Source of the DNA: Sipunculus nudus
Lineage: Eukaryota; Annelida; Sipuncula; Golfingiida; Sipunculidae
Direction: 5' to 3'
DNA length: 64,000 bases
Assembly: GCA_026874595.1 (NCBI GenBank)
Contig: CM049306.1
Coordinates: 62,068,019-62,132,018, forward strand
In this document: piece after piece, positions 1 through 11,967 of the stretch
Layout of the letters: every line of letters begins with the position of its first letter
How positions within the stretch are numbered: the first letter of the stretch is position 1
The notes under the pieces: generated by a model
The model's database searches: none
What the model saw: only the letters and a program-made list of their open reading frames with translations
What the model was told of the DNA's origin: nothing
Translations under genes and position numbers: made by a program

Positions 1-1198
1 ATATTCAATGATACTTGAATTCCGTTGTTATTTTACACTTGAGAAGTCCCAAACAATCTATAAGGTACAAGTTTAGCACATGAATTTTTCAATGAAACCT
101 TTGGGGAGCTGGGTTTTTTAGGGCCGTTGCGTAAAGCCTTATCTGGGTGGTGAAGCCATAATACCCATAGTGATCATATTTTACCAGTGTTTTCTAAAAG
201 ATGTTCATATGCATGCACTTTCTGGCTTCTCTAGCTTTCAGGTTGAACCAAGCCCGCAAGTGTTTACAAATATTCTGTGGATGGCTATATATTCACAGCG
301 TTAAATATGAGGCAGCAACAGTTAAGCCAGGTTATAACCCATTTAGGCATTAAAGGCAGAGTTTAGGCACTGACCCTCTGTTTTATGCAACCTAAAACCC
401 AACCCTGTTAACAAGCAATCATAAAAACATCTTTCACATTTGCAGTCTATAGTTTGTTTGTATCAGTTTCTAAATCCGCAGAAAATGATTTGCTAAATAT
501 GACGCCTTTTTAAGGATTTAACAAACTTCCTTGTTTCACAGAAAAACAACTAGGCACTTGTTCACTCACACTGATCACAGAACATACCTCTAAAAACTTA
601 TGGTGAAATAAACCTTTCCATACACGGCACTTGTTATTACATCATATGATTTCTTTTCACAAAAGCATGTCAAAGTTTTGTTTTAATTACCCTCAGCAAT
701 CAACTTCCAGGGAAACATAATGCCCTGATGTAAGCTATTGCCAATCAGCTCACCATGATGACAAAGGAGCATTATATACAAGCCTTGTATTGCAAGGATA
801 TTCCAACAGAAATTCATAGTGATGTTAACACCTCATCTTGTGCCATTATCAAACCATCAAGAACCAGGCAAACCAGTTCAACCGCAAGGCCGTGTCCACA
901 AACCAATTTCATTCCAAATCATAATAATATAAGAATTAATTTAAACTAATTGCACATCACTTGCACCAGGGTAGAACATTTATTAAGCCAAGTGTGATGC
1001 ACCCATGAAACTAATAATTCTTAGAAAAATCCATAAGCTTACACCAAACATCAAGCCTGGATTAATCTAGGCCTGTCAAGCCAACACACTAATTGAAAGA
1101 ACAGATCAGAGCCGATTTCAGAGATTAAATTGATGACATATTTTATGGCCTAGCTCATACGTGGTAGGGAAGGGGGAGGCAAAATGTTAGAGGCTGGC
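1..1198. other. no gene recognised; AT-rich non-coding sequence
   Basis: I see no convincing coding exon, RNA gene or element terminus here. The sequence is AT-rich and behaves like intron or intergenic DNA to the left (downstream, on the - strand) of the putative exons at 1199-1583. Confidence 0.5.
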
Positions 1199-1437
1199 CT
1201 AGATGCTGTGCCACTCAAGTGCTTGGTTAGTCCTGCAAGACCAGTATTGAACACAGTATTGACTGCACTCCAGCACTTGATGAGGCCCAGCTCCACTGAC
1301 TACTTCCATTATCAGGGGATTGTGTGTCCCAAATAGAAACTGCCATGCCAGTTCAAGTAGGTCAGTGCGCAGTCTCTTTGTCATGTTCCTCAACCACAGG
1401 CTTCCATTATTGGTACAGAATACAGACAAACAAAGCT
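1199..1437 (-). CDS. possible terminal coding exon of an unrecognised gene
   Basis: On the - strand a frame runs from a possible acceptor (AG at 1438-1439) to a TAG stop at 1199-1201. Its entry phase (1) fits the exit phase of the exon at 1504-1583, which would give a hypothetical C-terminus of about 79 residues including LWLRNMTKRLRTDLLELAWQ. The polypyrimidine tract before the acceptor is poor, and a better tract just downstream would give a different, incompatible phase. The + strand is also partly open here. I recognise no family. This is the weakest of the four linked exons and may be non-coding. Confidence 0.2.
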
Positions 1438-1503
1438 CTTAGCTCAATTCACAGGATTCACCATGTACAACCACCCCTGTTTGGACATGACTAGCATACC
1501 TAC

Positions 1504-1583
1504 CAGGTTGTGAAGAAATAAAGGGCTCCAGCTCCCCACACACTTCTTTAATCACAGCTGTATTTGGACAGGATTCAGGCCAT
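1504..1583 (-). CDS. internal coding exon of an unrecognised gene
   Basis: The exon is bounded by an acceptor ending ACCTCAG (AG at 1584-1585) and a donor GTAGGT starting at 1503. It is 80 nt long: one base completing a codon, 26 codons, and one base left over. The reading is WPESCPNTAVIKEVCGELEP followed by FISSQP. The entry phase matches the exit phase of the exon at 8733-8820, so the two would join in frame through a Gln codon. Codon content looks coding and the other frames have stops. I do not recognise the family. It lies about 10 kb inside what would be intron 1 of the KDM3-type gene on the same strand, unless the two genes are separate. Confidence 0.42.
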
Positions 1584-1807
1584 CTGAGGTTATAAAATGT
1601 CTTCAGCAAATTTAGATTCTTTCCTGGGATCAGTGAAACAATTCACACATGTATAACTGAACATAACTTACCTGATTCAATAAGAGAATAAAGTGAAGGT
1701 TTGCTAGGTTTTATTTCAAAATGTATATAGTTTTTTTACTGAACAACAGATCAACATAGAACTGAAAAACTTCTAAAGAAATGAGCAGATGAATAAAGGC
1801 ATTTTAT

Positions 1808-4118
1808 AACTAGACATTTCTTGGCACCGCAGGTGCCAGAGTATCCCCAGACATAGTAGGCCCCCCTCCTACAAGAACAGACCCCCATTTTTAGCAGCAT
1901 ATACTGACATTTGGCATATTTATTGTTTATTCCATCCAACAATCCACAATCTTGTTGAAGATGTTGGTCCTGTGACCTTGATCTTTTTACAGATGTGTCC
2001 TGTGACCTTGACCTTTGATCTCATAACCCCAAAATCAATTTGGGTCTTGCTTTTCCAATGGGACATATGCAAGTCAAGTTTGAAATCTATACATCAATAA
2101 AGCAGGAATTATCATACAGAAACTTATTTTTGGACAGATGGCTCCTGTGACCTTCACCTTTGACCTTGTGACCTCAAAATTGATAGTGTTCTTCCTCTCT
2201 TGGCAGGAGAACTATATGTGCAAGATGAAAGATATGAGATGAAATGTTTGGCTGAAAAAATGCATCCACATCTTTTTAAAGATGTGTCCTGTGACCTTGA
2301 CCTTTGACCTCATGACCCCAAAATCAATTTTGGTCTTACTTTTCCAATGGGACATATACAAGTCAAGTTAGAAATCCATACATCAATGAAAGCAGGAATT
2401 ATCATCCAGAAACTAATTTTTGGACATATGGCTCCTGTGACCTTCATCTTTGACCTTGTGACCTCAAAATTGATAGGGGTCTTCCACTCTTGGCAGGTGA
2501 ACTATATGTGCAAGAGGAAAGATCTGAGGTGAATTGTTTGGCTGAAAATGCATCCACAATCTTTTTAAAGAGGTTACCTGTGACCTTGACCTTTGAACTC
2601 ATGACCCCAAAATCAATTTTGGTCTTGCTTTTCTAATGGGTCAATAACAAAGCCAAGTTTGAAATCCATACATCAGTAAAAGAAGGAATTATCATCCAGA
2701 AACTAATTTTTGGACAGATGGCTCCTGTGACCTTCACCTTTGACCTTGTGACCTCAAAATTGATAGGGTTCTTCCTCTCTTGGCAGGTGAACTATATGTG
2801 CAAGATGAAAGATCTGAGATGAAATGTTTGGCTGAAAATGCATCCACATCTTTTTAAAGATGTGACCTTGACCTTTGACCTCATGACCCCAAAATCAATT
2901 TTGGTCTTGCTTTTCCAATGGGACATATGCAAGTCAAGTTTGAAATCCTTACATCAATAAAAGCAGGAATTATCATCCAGAAACTAATTTTTGGACATAT
3001 GGCTCCTGTGACCTTCACCTTTGACCTTGTGACCTCAAAACTGATAGGGGTCTTCCTCTATTGGCAGATGACTTATATGTGGAAGATGAAAGTTCTGAGA
3101 TGAATTGTTTGGCTGAAAATGCATCCACAATCTTTTTAAAGATGTCCTGTGACCTTGACCTTTGACTTCATGACCCCAAAATCAATTGGAGTCTTGCTTT
3201 TTCAATGGGACATATATAAGTCAAGTTTGAAATCAGTACATCAATAAAAGCAGGAATTATCATCCAGAAACTAATTTTTGGACAGATAGCTCCTGTGGCC
3301 TTGACCTTTGACCTTGTGACCCCAAAATTTATATGGATCATCCACTATTGGCAAGTGAGCTATATATTCAAGATGGAAGACCTGGGATGAAAGTTTGGCT
3401 TAAAATGCATCCACAGTATCTTTTAAAAGGCCAGTCCAGTGACCTTGACCTTTGACCTCATGACCCTAGAAACTATAGGGTTCTTACTTTTGTGGTGGGC
3501 CATACATAAGTCATGTTTGAAATCCATATGGCTATCAACACTGGAGATATCATAAGAGGTGTGTGATTTTCACCATATATGGCAATATTCAAGGTCAAGG
3601 CCACTATCATAGGAAAGGTCATGACCCCAATTTAAATAAGCATCATCCCATAACCCATACCTATGTATATGCATAATATAAAAGAAATCTGTCCATTAGT
3701 TTTTGACTTATAATGCTCACAATGCTGTAAGGTGGGAATTTTGGGGTATTAAACGGCACGAAAACAAGTAAAGAATAATAGGTGGCGCCACCAGTTTCTG
3801 GAACATGACAACCCTATCCATGATCTTCCATCAACTTGATTTTGGGATAAATTCATGCAAGATTTCTTGAGATATTAAAGAATTTGTGTGATTTTCCCCA
3901 AAATTGGACCTATTCAAGGTCAAGGACACTCTCCTAGTAAAGGTCATGACCTCATTTTAAATAGGCGTCGTCCTCTTACCCATATCTATACATATACCAA
4001 GTTTGGTAAAGTTCCATGAAATATTTTTTGGGTTATCGCGCCAACAAGATTCATATGCGGCGGCGGCGGGACCGGTATGAAAACATAGTATCCCCCGACT
4101 TTGTCTGGGGATACAATA
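1808..4118 (+). mobile_element. Helentron/HINE-like element, family 2, full length
   Basis: The left end starts AACTAGA and carries a hairpin (GGCACC 1823-1828, GGTGCC 1832-1837) followed by GTATCCCCAGAC. The right end is GAAAACATAGTATCC running into a long hairpin (4089-4100 with 4104-4115) and ending GATACAAT. GTATCCCC at the left and GGGGATAC at the right are inverted. The interior is a tandem array (1975-3480) and a GCGGCGGCGG tract just before the right hairpin. There is no transposase frame, so it is non-autonomous. Subterminal inverted repeats, terminal hairpins, internal tandem repeats and no clear target duplication fit Helentron-associated elements. That class assignment is inference. 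Truncated or inverted copies lie at 17041, 41454, 56408 and 59086. Confidence 0.7.
1975..3480 (+). repeat. ~290-bp tandem array rich in AGGTCA half-sites
   Basis: About five units of roughly 287-290 bp, seen from the recurrence of TGACCTTGACCTTTGACC near 2002, 2292, 2581, 2863, 3150 and 3440. Each unit also has a second module, TGACCTTTGACCTTGTGACC or a close variant. Read on the - strand, TGACCTTTGACCT is AGGTCAAAGGTCA, a direct repeat of the nuclear-receptor half-site with one-base spacing. Short frames in this array are repeat-encoded and not genes. Confidence 0.85.
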
Positions 4119-4910
4119 AAAAAGAAGATGAAACTTATTGAGAAGCATCTATAATGAAGTGATGTTACAGCTAGACCCTTCAACTTTTAACCACAAGGTT
4201 CAGGTTGTGGATTTGCATCATATGAAAGCAACTTTTGACTAAGACCTAAGACTGAGGCAAGTTCCAGAAGGGCCTTCTAACCACCTGCTGGTGAACAGGT
4301 TATGGTAATGAAAAAAAAACAAATATTGAACAAATTTAAACCAATTTATTGATCTGCAACTATTCATGGTGAACTGGGGTCTGTAACACTCAGGCCAGAA
4401 ATAACATTTAAGAATGAACTAGCCTGAAAGACAAGGATGGCAAACTATTCAGTGAAATAAAACTCACTGACATCAGACCACAAACCAACCCTTGACCCTT
4501 TTGTAAGCTAAAACAAGAACACTGCAGAACAAACACTTGTATGTATGTGTCAAGGGAATAATGAGAATCTGGTAAGATCCAGAATCTTCCTTGGCAGAAT
4601 GTGGTTCCCCATTCTTCCTGGGAATAACAAGTTTTTAATCATATAATTTTTTTCCGGACAGAATGGGACTTCTCATTTTCTCCAGGAACCAATCCTTTTT
4701 ATAGGTGAGACAGGTTTATTTTGCAGAATATACTATTTTAACCAGATTTAATTGTTATCAGTTGACCATTGTAACAAGGCCTAGAGGGCCTAATGCCTTA
4801 TACAAGGTATAATGCATCCATGCTGGACCATTACTTTTCAAGTACATACATGTTTGAAATGTATATGTACAATGAAAGTACGTAACAATTTGAACCCAAT
4901 ACAAAAAACA

Positions 4911-6489
4911 ACTAGAATACGGGTAGTCGACAAGCGACTACTTGTATCCGCCTAAATCAGAGTGGAACGGGTGAAGTGTTGCATATTAGCATGGATATTT
5001 TATCCCATGGCAGACAAACAGATGGGAGCTGTGCAAACATGGCTGCAGGTGGCGCCACCAGTTTTGCGTATGATAAAGAGCTATGTGAGATTTATACACA
5101 TGCAAAATTTTGGCCCAATCGGTCAAACGGTTCCCTAGATATGAGCTTGGATGTCTGCAGCGTAAACTTGATTGTAGGTGGCGCCACCTGTCATAAAATC
5201 AGAAAAGCTATCCAGGATGTATAAGCATGCCGAATTTCAGGTGAATTAGTCAAACCACTGCAGAAATATGAGTGATTTTAACCCAAGGCAGACGAACAGA
5301 TGGACACTGTGCAAACATGGTTGCAGGTGGTGCCACCATTTTCAGTGTATGTTATAAAGCTCTCCAAGGGCTACATTTGTGCAAAAAAATTTTCCTGATC
5401 GGTCAAACGGTTCCTGAGATATGAGCTTGGATGTCTGCAGCGTAAACGTGAATGTAGGTGGCGCCACCTGTCATAAAATCAGAAAAGCTATCCAGGATGT
5501 ATACGCATGCCAAATTTCAGGTGAATTAGTCAAGTCACTGCAGAGATATGAGTGATTTTAACCCAAGGCAGACAAACAGATGGACACTGTGCAAACATGG
5601 TTGCAGGTAGCGCCACCATTTTTGGTGTATGTTATAAAGCTCTCCAAGGGCTACATTTGTGCAAAAGAATTTTCCTGATCAGTCAAACGGTTCCCGAGAT
5701 ATGACTTTTGATGTCTGCAGCGTAAACGTGAATGTAGGTGGCGCCACCTGTCATAAAATCAGAAAAGCTATCCAGGATGTATACGCATGCCCAATTTCAG
5801 GTGAATTAGTCAAGTCACTGCAGAGATATGAGTGATTTTAACCCAAGGCAGACGAACAGATGGACACTGTGCAAACATGATTGCAGGTGGCGCCACCATT
5901 TTTGGTGTATGTTATAAAGCTCTCCAAGGGCTACATTTGTGCAAAAGAATTTTCCTGATCGGTCAAACGGTTCATGAGATATGAGCTTGGATGTCTGCAG
6001 CGTAAACGTGAATGTAGGTGGCGCCACCTGTCATAAAATCAGAAAAGCTATCCAGGATGTTTACGCATGCCAAATTTCAGGTGAATTAGTCAAGTCACTG
6101 CAGAGATATGAGTGATTTTAACCCAAGGCAGACGAACAGATGGACACTGTGCAAACATGGTTGCAGGTGGCGCCACCATTTTTGGTGTATGTTATAAAGC
6201 TCTCCGAGGGCTACATTTGTGCAAAAAAATTTTCCTGATCGGTCAAACGGTTCCCGAGATATGTGGGTTTATGTGTGGAAACAGACGCACAAACGGACGC
6301 AGAGCGCAAAGGAAAGGTCAGAGGTCAAAACAAAATCGGGGCGCAGCAGTTCACATGTGACCCGAACATAATCCCAGGTTTCGGAAAATTCCGCCCAGCG
6401 GTTACGGAGGAGTTCTCCGGACACCTACGCGGCGGCGGCGGCCAGCTGAAAACATAGTATCCGCAAAACTCTGTTTTGGCGGATACAAT
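4911..6489 (+). mobile_element. Helentron/HINE-like element, family 1, full length
   Basis: The left end is ACTAGAATAC, then a hairpin (GTAGTCG 4923-4929, CGACTAC 4935-4941) and TTGTATCCGCC. The right end is GAAAACATAGTATCC running into a hairpin (GTATCCGCAAAAC with GTTTTGGCGGATAC, 6457-6486) and ending GGATACAATT. The architecture and the GAAAACATAGTATCC block are shared with family 2. The interior is a 280-bp tandem array. An inverted copy with the same two ends lies at 52586-54012, which fixes the boundaries. No transposase is encoded. The Helentron class is inferred. Confidence 0.72.
4990..6260 (+). repeat. ~280-bp tandem array with GGTGGCGCCACC palindromes
   Basis: About 4.5 units. Each unit has two GGTGGCGCCACC-type 12-bp palindromes about 130 bp apart, near 5050, 5177, 5330, 5460, 5608, 5736, 5888, 6017 and 6169. 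Some are mutated, for example GGTGGTGCCACC. Constant blocks include CGGTCAAACGGTTCC and GATGTCTGCAGCGTAAAC. Short frames in the array are by-products of the repeat. Confidence 0.85.
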
Positions 6490-6900
6490 TACACAATACG
6501 AAAATAATTTTAGGTGGAGTCACCAGTCATGTGTATGAGAGAGCCTTCCAAGTTGTTTGGACAGGCCAAAATTACAGGCCGATACATCAGACTTGAGTTC
6601 TCTTGAGTTAGGGGCACTGGGTTGACCAACTTAGTAGGTGCATTGGTCTGACCAACTCAGCCTAGGCAGACAGTTGCCCAAAGTCAAGCGAGGCAGATTG
6701 CCATCTGCAGAGTGAAATCTTGACCTTGACAGGCTGAACTGAAAGAACTCTTGGCCTGCTCTAAATCTGATACAGTTGGCAGTCTGTCAAAACTATAAAT
6801 AGATCCAGACTGAAACTTGGCCTGTTGCCAGATCTGAAATAATTGGCATGCTGCTAAATCTATTTATACATACTGAAAGACTTTGGCTACAATGCTTTAT

Positions 6901-8732
6901 TCAAGCTGCACATTCATAAGATTTTTTATCAAAATGTTAAGAACAATATCACATCCCTACTGAAAGCAGGAAGAACTGAAATAATTTTATACTATCTTTT
7001 GATTCTCATTCTCCACATGAAGAAGATTCTTAATCTTCCAAGATTCTCATTCTTCCCTAATATATGTATAGCACAAGACCATACCCAACACCTTTGCTAG
7101 ATATTTAAGTAAGAACGATTATATAAAGGTCACATTGTTCACTAACAATGACAATAGACATCTGAGTCAACAGACTTCAGAACAAACGATTTTATAAATA
7201 AGATTTGTCTGCTGAAATTGTAGTCAGTCAAAGCTCTCCTTTATTTCTGGTATCAAATAAAACCAATGAACAACAAGATCTGAGAACCAACCTTGTCCCA
7301 CAAAAAATGTGGTGGACAAGAGTTTGTATTTCAAACACATGGTGTTTTAGAACCACACTAGAAAAAGAACAGCCTGCTTTGTCAAGTATACTCTAAAAAT
7401 GAAGATTTCAAGCAGTGTCTCTTAGTTTTTAATGCTGAAGTGTCATCAGCTAGACCAATGAATATGCACCAGGTAATTTGAGTTTATATTCTAAATACAG
7501 TGCTTTCAAGGGTAATACAGAGGAAACGATATTCATAAGCAATCACACATTAACTAGAAGAAATGATATTCATAAGCAATGACACATAAACTAGAAGCAA
7601 AGATAATCATAAGCAATGACACATACACAATCTTAAAACATGGAACCCATGTTTAACTTCAAGCGACAAACCCTTCTGACTGTACTGAACAGTAATAAAT
7701 CAATTAACTGTACGTTTGATTTTTTTGCAGACTTAGGATATGTAGCAATTAAACAAAATGATCCATTTAAATAACCTGCTGACATGCAAACTTGTCACAT
7801 GAATTCACAAGACAAAATTCAGATCACAAATCAGCACCCACATTCACTGACCTAGGCAATGGACAAAAATCCACACACAGCCAGTGCCACTTAATTGAAA
7901 TCTGGTTAATTAAACATCCACTGAATTGACAAAATTTATATCCAAAATCATTTCCTACCTCTTACGAATTACCCTGTTTAACTGAAACAGTTTTAATATT
8001 TATTTTTTATATTTTAAACTAAAATTAATGACAATGACGCACTACTTTTAGCTTATGGAAACCCACTAACCGTGTCCTTATTGGGCCAGTAGTTTGTGTT
8101 GTTTACACCTTCACCTTTATTTAATACTACACCCCAAGGGCGACTTGAAGGACAACAAACGAGCTTACTGGAATGGTCACATGTACACATGGCTGATCTA
8201 TAGTTAAAGCGACCAAGGAGTTTACAGGGATGTATCAAGTGTGAGTCTGGCTGTGTTGGATGCTGCTGACGGGGATCATAAAACTCTCACTTCTCTAAGG
8301 CACAAAGAGATGCCGCTGATAAGCCCAGCGAGAGACCCCCCTTCGGAACAGCTCGAGACCCCCATCGTGTCAATGTCTGATTTTTTTAAAGACTGTACTT
8401 TATGTATATAATGTAAATAAAAGAACAATCGTAAGATTGTACACCAATATTTTCATATGTGTGTGAAGCTGTCGTTGCTAATGATGCTTCAGCTATAGCT
8501 GGGCTACGTTAAACATGGGCAATAATACGAGAACGCCGTCAGTGATAGAGCATTGTTATCCATTAAAATGAAAGTCAAAACGAAAGTCATCAAGTTATGT
8601 GCGTCAAAATATATAATTATTGACGGAATACTATAATACAAGGCTAATTATTAATATATGTAAGAAATGTAAAAAGTTACCCAAAAGTTTTTAATTCCAA
8701 AGTTTTTTAAGGAAAGTAAGCTTTACACTTAC
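6901..8732. other. no gene seen; AT-rich with one small tandem repeat
   Basis: Non-coding by inspection apart from a 37-bp tandem repeat at 7528-7625. A less AT-rich patch at 8050-8350 has no frame I can defend. Confidence 0.45.
7528..7625 (+). repeat. 37-bp tandem repeat, about 2.6 copies
   Basis: GATATTCATAAGCAAT starts at 7528 and again at 7565, with the variant GATAATCATAAGCAAT at 7602. The rest of each unit (ACACAT, ACTAGAAG) also recurs. Confidence 0.8.
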
Positions 8733-8820
8733 TGGTTGTCCATCATGAATTTCCGTAGAAGTTGATGCAGAGTGACCACATCTATGTCAAAATCGATCCA
8801 GTTATTTCTCAACACGAGAC
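8733..8820 (-). CDS. internal coding exon of an unrecognised gene
   Basis: The exon is 88 nt, with an acceptor AG at 8821-8822 and a strong donor GTAAGTG starting at 8732. Two bases complete a codon, then 28 codons, then two bases. It reads LVLRNNWIDFDIDVVTLHQL followed by LRKFMMDN and a split Gln codon. Its entry phase accepts the exon at 12655-12790 and its exit phase fits the exon at 1504-1583. The acceptor has only a weak pyrimidine tract. I do not recognise the protein. It is supported by the clean donor, the open frame and the phase agreement on both sides. Confidence 0.42.
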
Positions 8821-8822
8821 CT

Positions 8823-11800
8823 CTTTAGATATATTCCTTGCGCATAATTCTTGACAAAACAAACCATTTGTGCATTCATAATTCCAGTCAATGTTATTTC
8901 AGTGATTTACTGCTCAGTAACTGGATATATTCTCTGCTTCAGCAGACCGCGGAAGAAACATCTAGCAGACTTGCTTAATCAAAGGCTGTGCCGCCGCTGC
9001 GCGCAACACCACGGCACAATAGAGTTAATGGGCTAATCAGGTCTTCATTGCAATCAGCGCACGACTGACATTCGGAACCTGGCGGGGCTTCTGACAGTTT
9101 ATACTCCAGTCCTGTAAACTCCTTGAAGCGACACAACTACCCATAACTTACTGCCTGTTTTAGTGTTTGGGCAGAGGCTTATTTGGTGATTCAACAAGAG
9201 TGTTTTAATGGTTGAATCACCAATTTGCTCTGATTGAAAGACGGACACATTCTTTGTTTTACACTAACCAATATCGAAGTCAAACTTTCACTGGTTTAGT
9301 GACAACAGATCACCCCTTTGTTAACAAGAAAATTTGCAAACTGAATATAAAGATTAAGTTTTACATTGCAGCTCTATAAGTATAAGTTCAACTGAAATGG
9401 CAAAACATTTTTAACCATGGCTGGAATGGGCTAAAACAAGGTACTGCTTATACAGAATATGTAACACATAATAAAATGATACGGATCAATCCAAAATAGG
9501 AAATTACCAAATATTTTACAATACTGGTATTCATATACTCTTTGGTATCAATGTGTAAATATCAATTATCATGAAATATAGTACTAGTAATCATGACAAT
9601 GGAGCATTATACCGGTATATCATATATAACTCCAAGAAACATAAATTCATTTATACAGTGACAGCACTGAAATTTGTTTAACATGCAGCTGGCTAAATGT
9701 GACTGGCAGAAATTGCTAGGGCCTAATTTATAAAAGATAGCACTTACTGAAATGCACTCATCTTTCATACTAAATTAAAATGATAATCTTTCATTAGATC
9801 TTTTTTTATATACCTTTACCACAAAGATAAATAATCATAAAGATGTATGAGTAAATCATTTGAAACACTATAAGTATACACTGCTGAACTTAAAAATGCT
9901 CAATAAACAAAAGGACATCCTGCTGCAGTTCATATTACATATGCCAGAAAATATTGTGTAATTTGAGGCTAAAATTACACCAGTTACACAGTCGGTAGTT
10001 CCATACATTTCATATGATACCAGCCTACGGCATTCATGAAAAGGAAGTTCTGAAGATATTACAGATAGAGAACTGATCGGTATCAGCCCCACATACATGT
10101 ACAGACAACCAGAACAAAGGGCCAGGCATACGAATCTGACCTGCTTAACTGACAATCAGACACATCATCTATATGCACCATTCCATCTGGATGAATGAAT
10201 ACAATCATTTTAAAAAAGAAAAACACTTCTGAAGGCCACACTCTTAATCAGCATTCACAGAGATCCCAAATATATCAAAACAGTACATGTATACATGCAT
10301 CATAATTGTAAATTATAAATATTATAGTGTCAGTTACGACATGGGAACATTTTCTGAAATTTAAGATATTAATACCTTCAAATATTCTCTATATATATAC
10401 ATACTGTTGATATTGATGAGCACTTCCCATGCTTTTGTACCAGGTTTAAACATTTTATAAATATGTGATTGACAAATAGTTGCATGAAACTGCCACATCA
10501 ATGTCAATAAATATAAAGGCTCACACAACAGACCACACTTAAATCATATTAATAAAGAACTTTAAGTTGCATGATAATATGTAGTTGTAACTAAATTCAA
10601 TTTTGTTTAAAGCTTCAACCTACCTGCCTGTATCATTCATGTATTTCTATAACTGGTACAACATATAGTTCACATACCTGCCATACAATTACTTCAATAA
10701 AATGTTCTTCTTCTATGATATACATATATACACTATATTCAAAAGAGACATTCACAACATAACTTTAGTCTGTTTATTTAAACATGACTCTCAAAATTAC
10801 TTCGACAATTACAAAGGAAAATTTTCAAAGATATTTGAAGCCCAAGATATTTGTAGCACACAAAAAATGTGATGAACATAACTCAAAATGTACTCCCAAA
10901 GCATGATAATGGGGGGGGGGGAATAATACAATCAACAAATTTATTACTTTATAAACAAAACTTGTACAAGTACAATTCAACAAATTAATTACTACTTAAA
11001 CGGAACAGTAATTAAGTCTCAGATGAAAGTCAGGTGACAGTATTTTGGTGAAGACTGGTCCGGTGAAACTGAAACCCTTGGGACTTTTTAACAGAATTCC
11101 TTTATGAAAGAAAGCTCCTTGTGAACCCTGCACAGGGGCACCAGTGAAGCCAACATGAAATGCTGCAACTTGACCTAGCTTTCCATCCACACTCCAAAAT
11201 CAGTTCACCTCTAAAAATAGCCAAACAGTGGGACCTGATATTCTTACATCTGGCACAATCCTTTTAAACATGTTTAAATTTCATACAATAAGACCACGGC
11301 TTATCATGAATCTGCTACGAACTCGCCGTATCAATAATAACAAATTGTATTCATGCTCAGAAATTATCATACAAACAATGGATGGTGTTTTTGGAAACAC
11401 GCCAATATCCCTAATTCTGTCCAAAAAGGATAGAAAGCCTTCATAGATCTGAATTAAACCTGCGGAATTTCACAATTGATGAAGCACGAGAGCAACTTGT
11501 ATTGTTGACTGGTTACAGGCAAAGCAATAATTGAATCGTCATTAGCGGGGTCACAGAGTTCAACTTGGGGCCCGCATTACTTCAGACACACCTGACGTGT
11601 ACAGTGCGGGGCTTTCAGTTTCAGTAAACAAAACATGCTCCTCTGCTCAGCGGTCGGTAACTAAGAAGATTACGGTCAGAGTGACCAAACACCATAATGG
11701 GATAAAATCTTGGAAGAGCAATGAAAGAAGAGAGCTTTAAACCCCCGAGTACGACCCGAGAACCCTCGCTCACATGACCACAACACAAACCTGTCCCTGC

Positions 11801-11967
11801 ACACATACACCAACAAACTCACTAGGTCATACATGTTTCTCGCTGGCACCGAGTTATTAAGCCAAACTGTTCCAACAAACTCTTATGTACATACACATAA
11901 TAAACTAATGTTAAGTTACTCTAAAGAAAACATCACAAAATCGTAAATATAAAACCGGCTTTCCTAC
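8823..11967. other. presumed intronic sequence; no exon recognised
   Basis: AT-rich, with a G run at 10911-10920. Frames at 9868-10155, 10996-11190 and 11228-11446 resemble no family I know and lack good splice context. The next KDM3 exon (expected to begin Val-Tyr-Val-Glu-like) was not found here, so intron 1 of that gene is probably longer than this stretch. Confidence 0.45.

Larger units (their letters stand above)
4795..6900 (+). mobile_element. older family-3 repeat, split by the family-1 insertion
   Basis: 4795-4909 and 6490-6900 together match the left arm of the element at 29343-29990. Shared blocks include GGACCATTACTTT with a nearby GTACAT, AATGATTTTAG-like sequence followed by a GGTGG..CACC module, and TATAAATAGATCCAGACTGA. 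The match is broken exactly where family-1 sequence (4911-6489) begins and ends. This shows an older repeat interrupted by a younger one. No coding capacity is seen. Confidence 0.5.

Noticed and set aside
1650-1710. Possible micro-exon before the donor-like site at 1673 (- strand)
   Set aside because: Only about 31 nt with a poor acceptor. The donor-like CAGGTAAGTT may be real, but no supported exon precedes it.
4990-6260. CRISPR array
   Set aside because: Repeats of 280 bp with near-identical 'spacers' in a eukaryotic transposon, with no cas genes. This is a tandem satellite core, not a CRISPR.
10996-11190. 64-residue - strand frame as a KDM3 exon
   Set aside because: It does not resemble the sequence expected after the KDM3 first exon (V-Y-V-E-F-D-like), and phases and splice signals do not fit.
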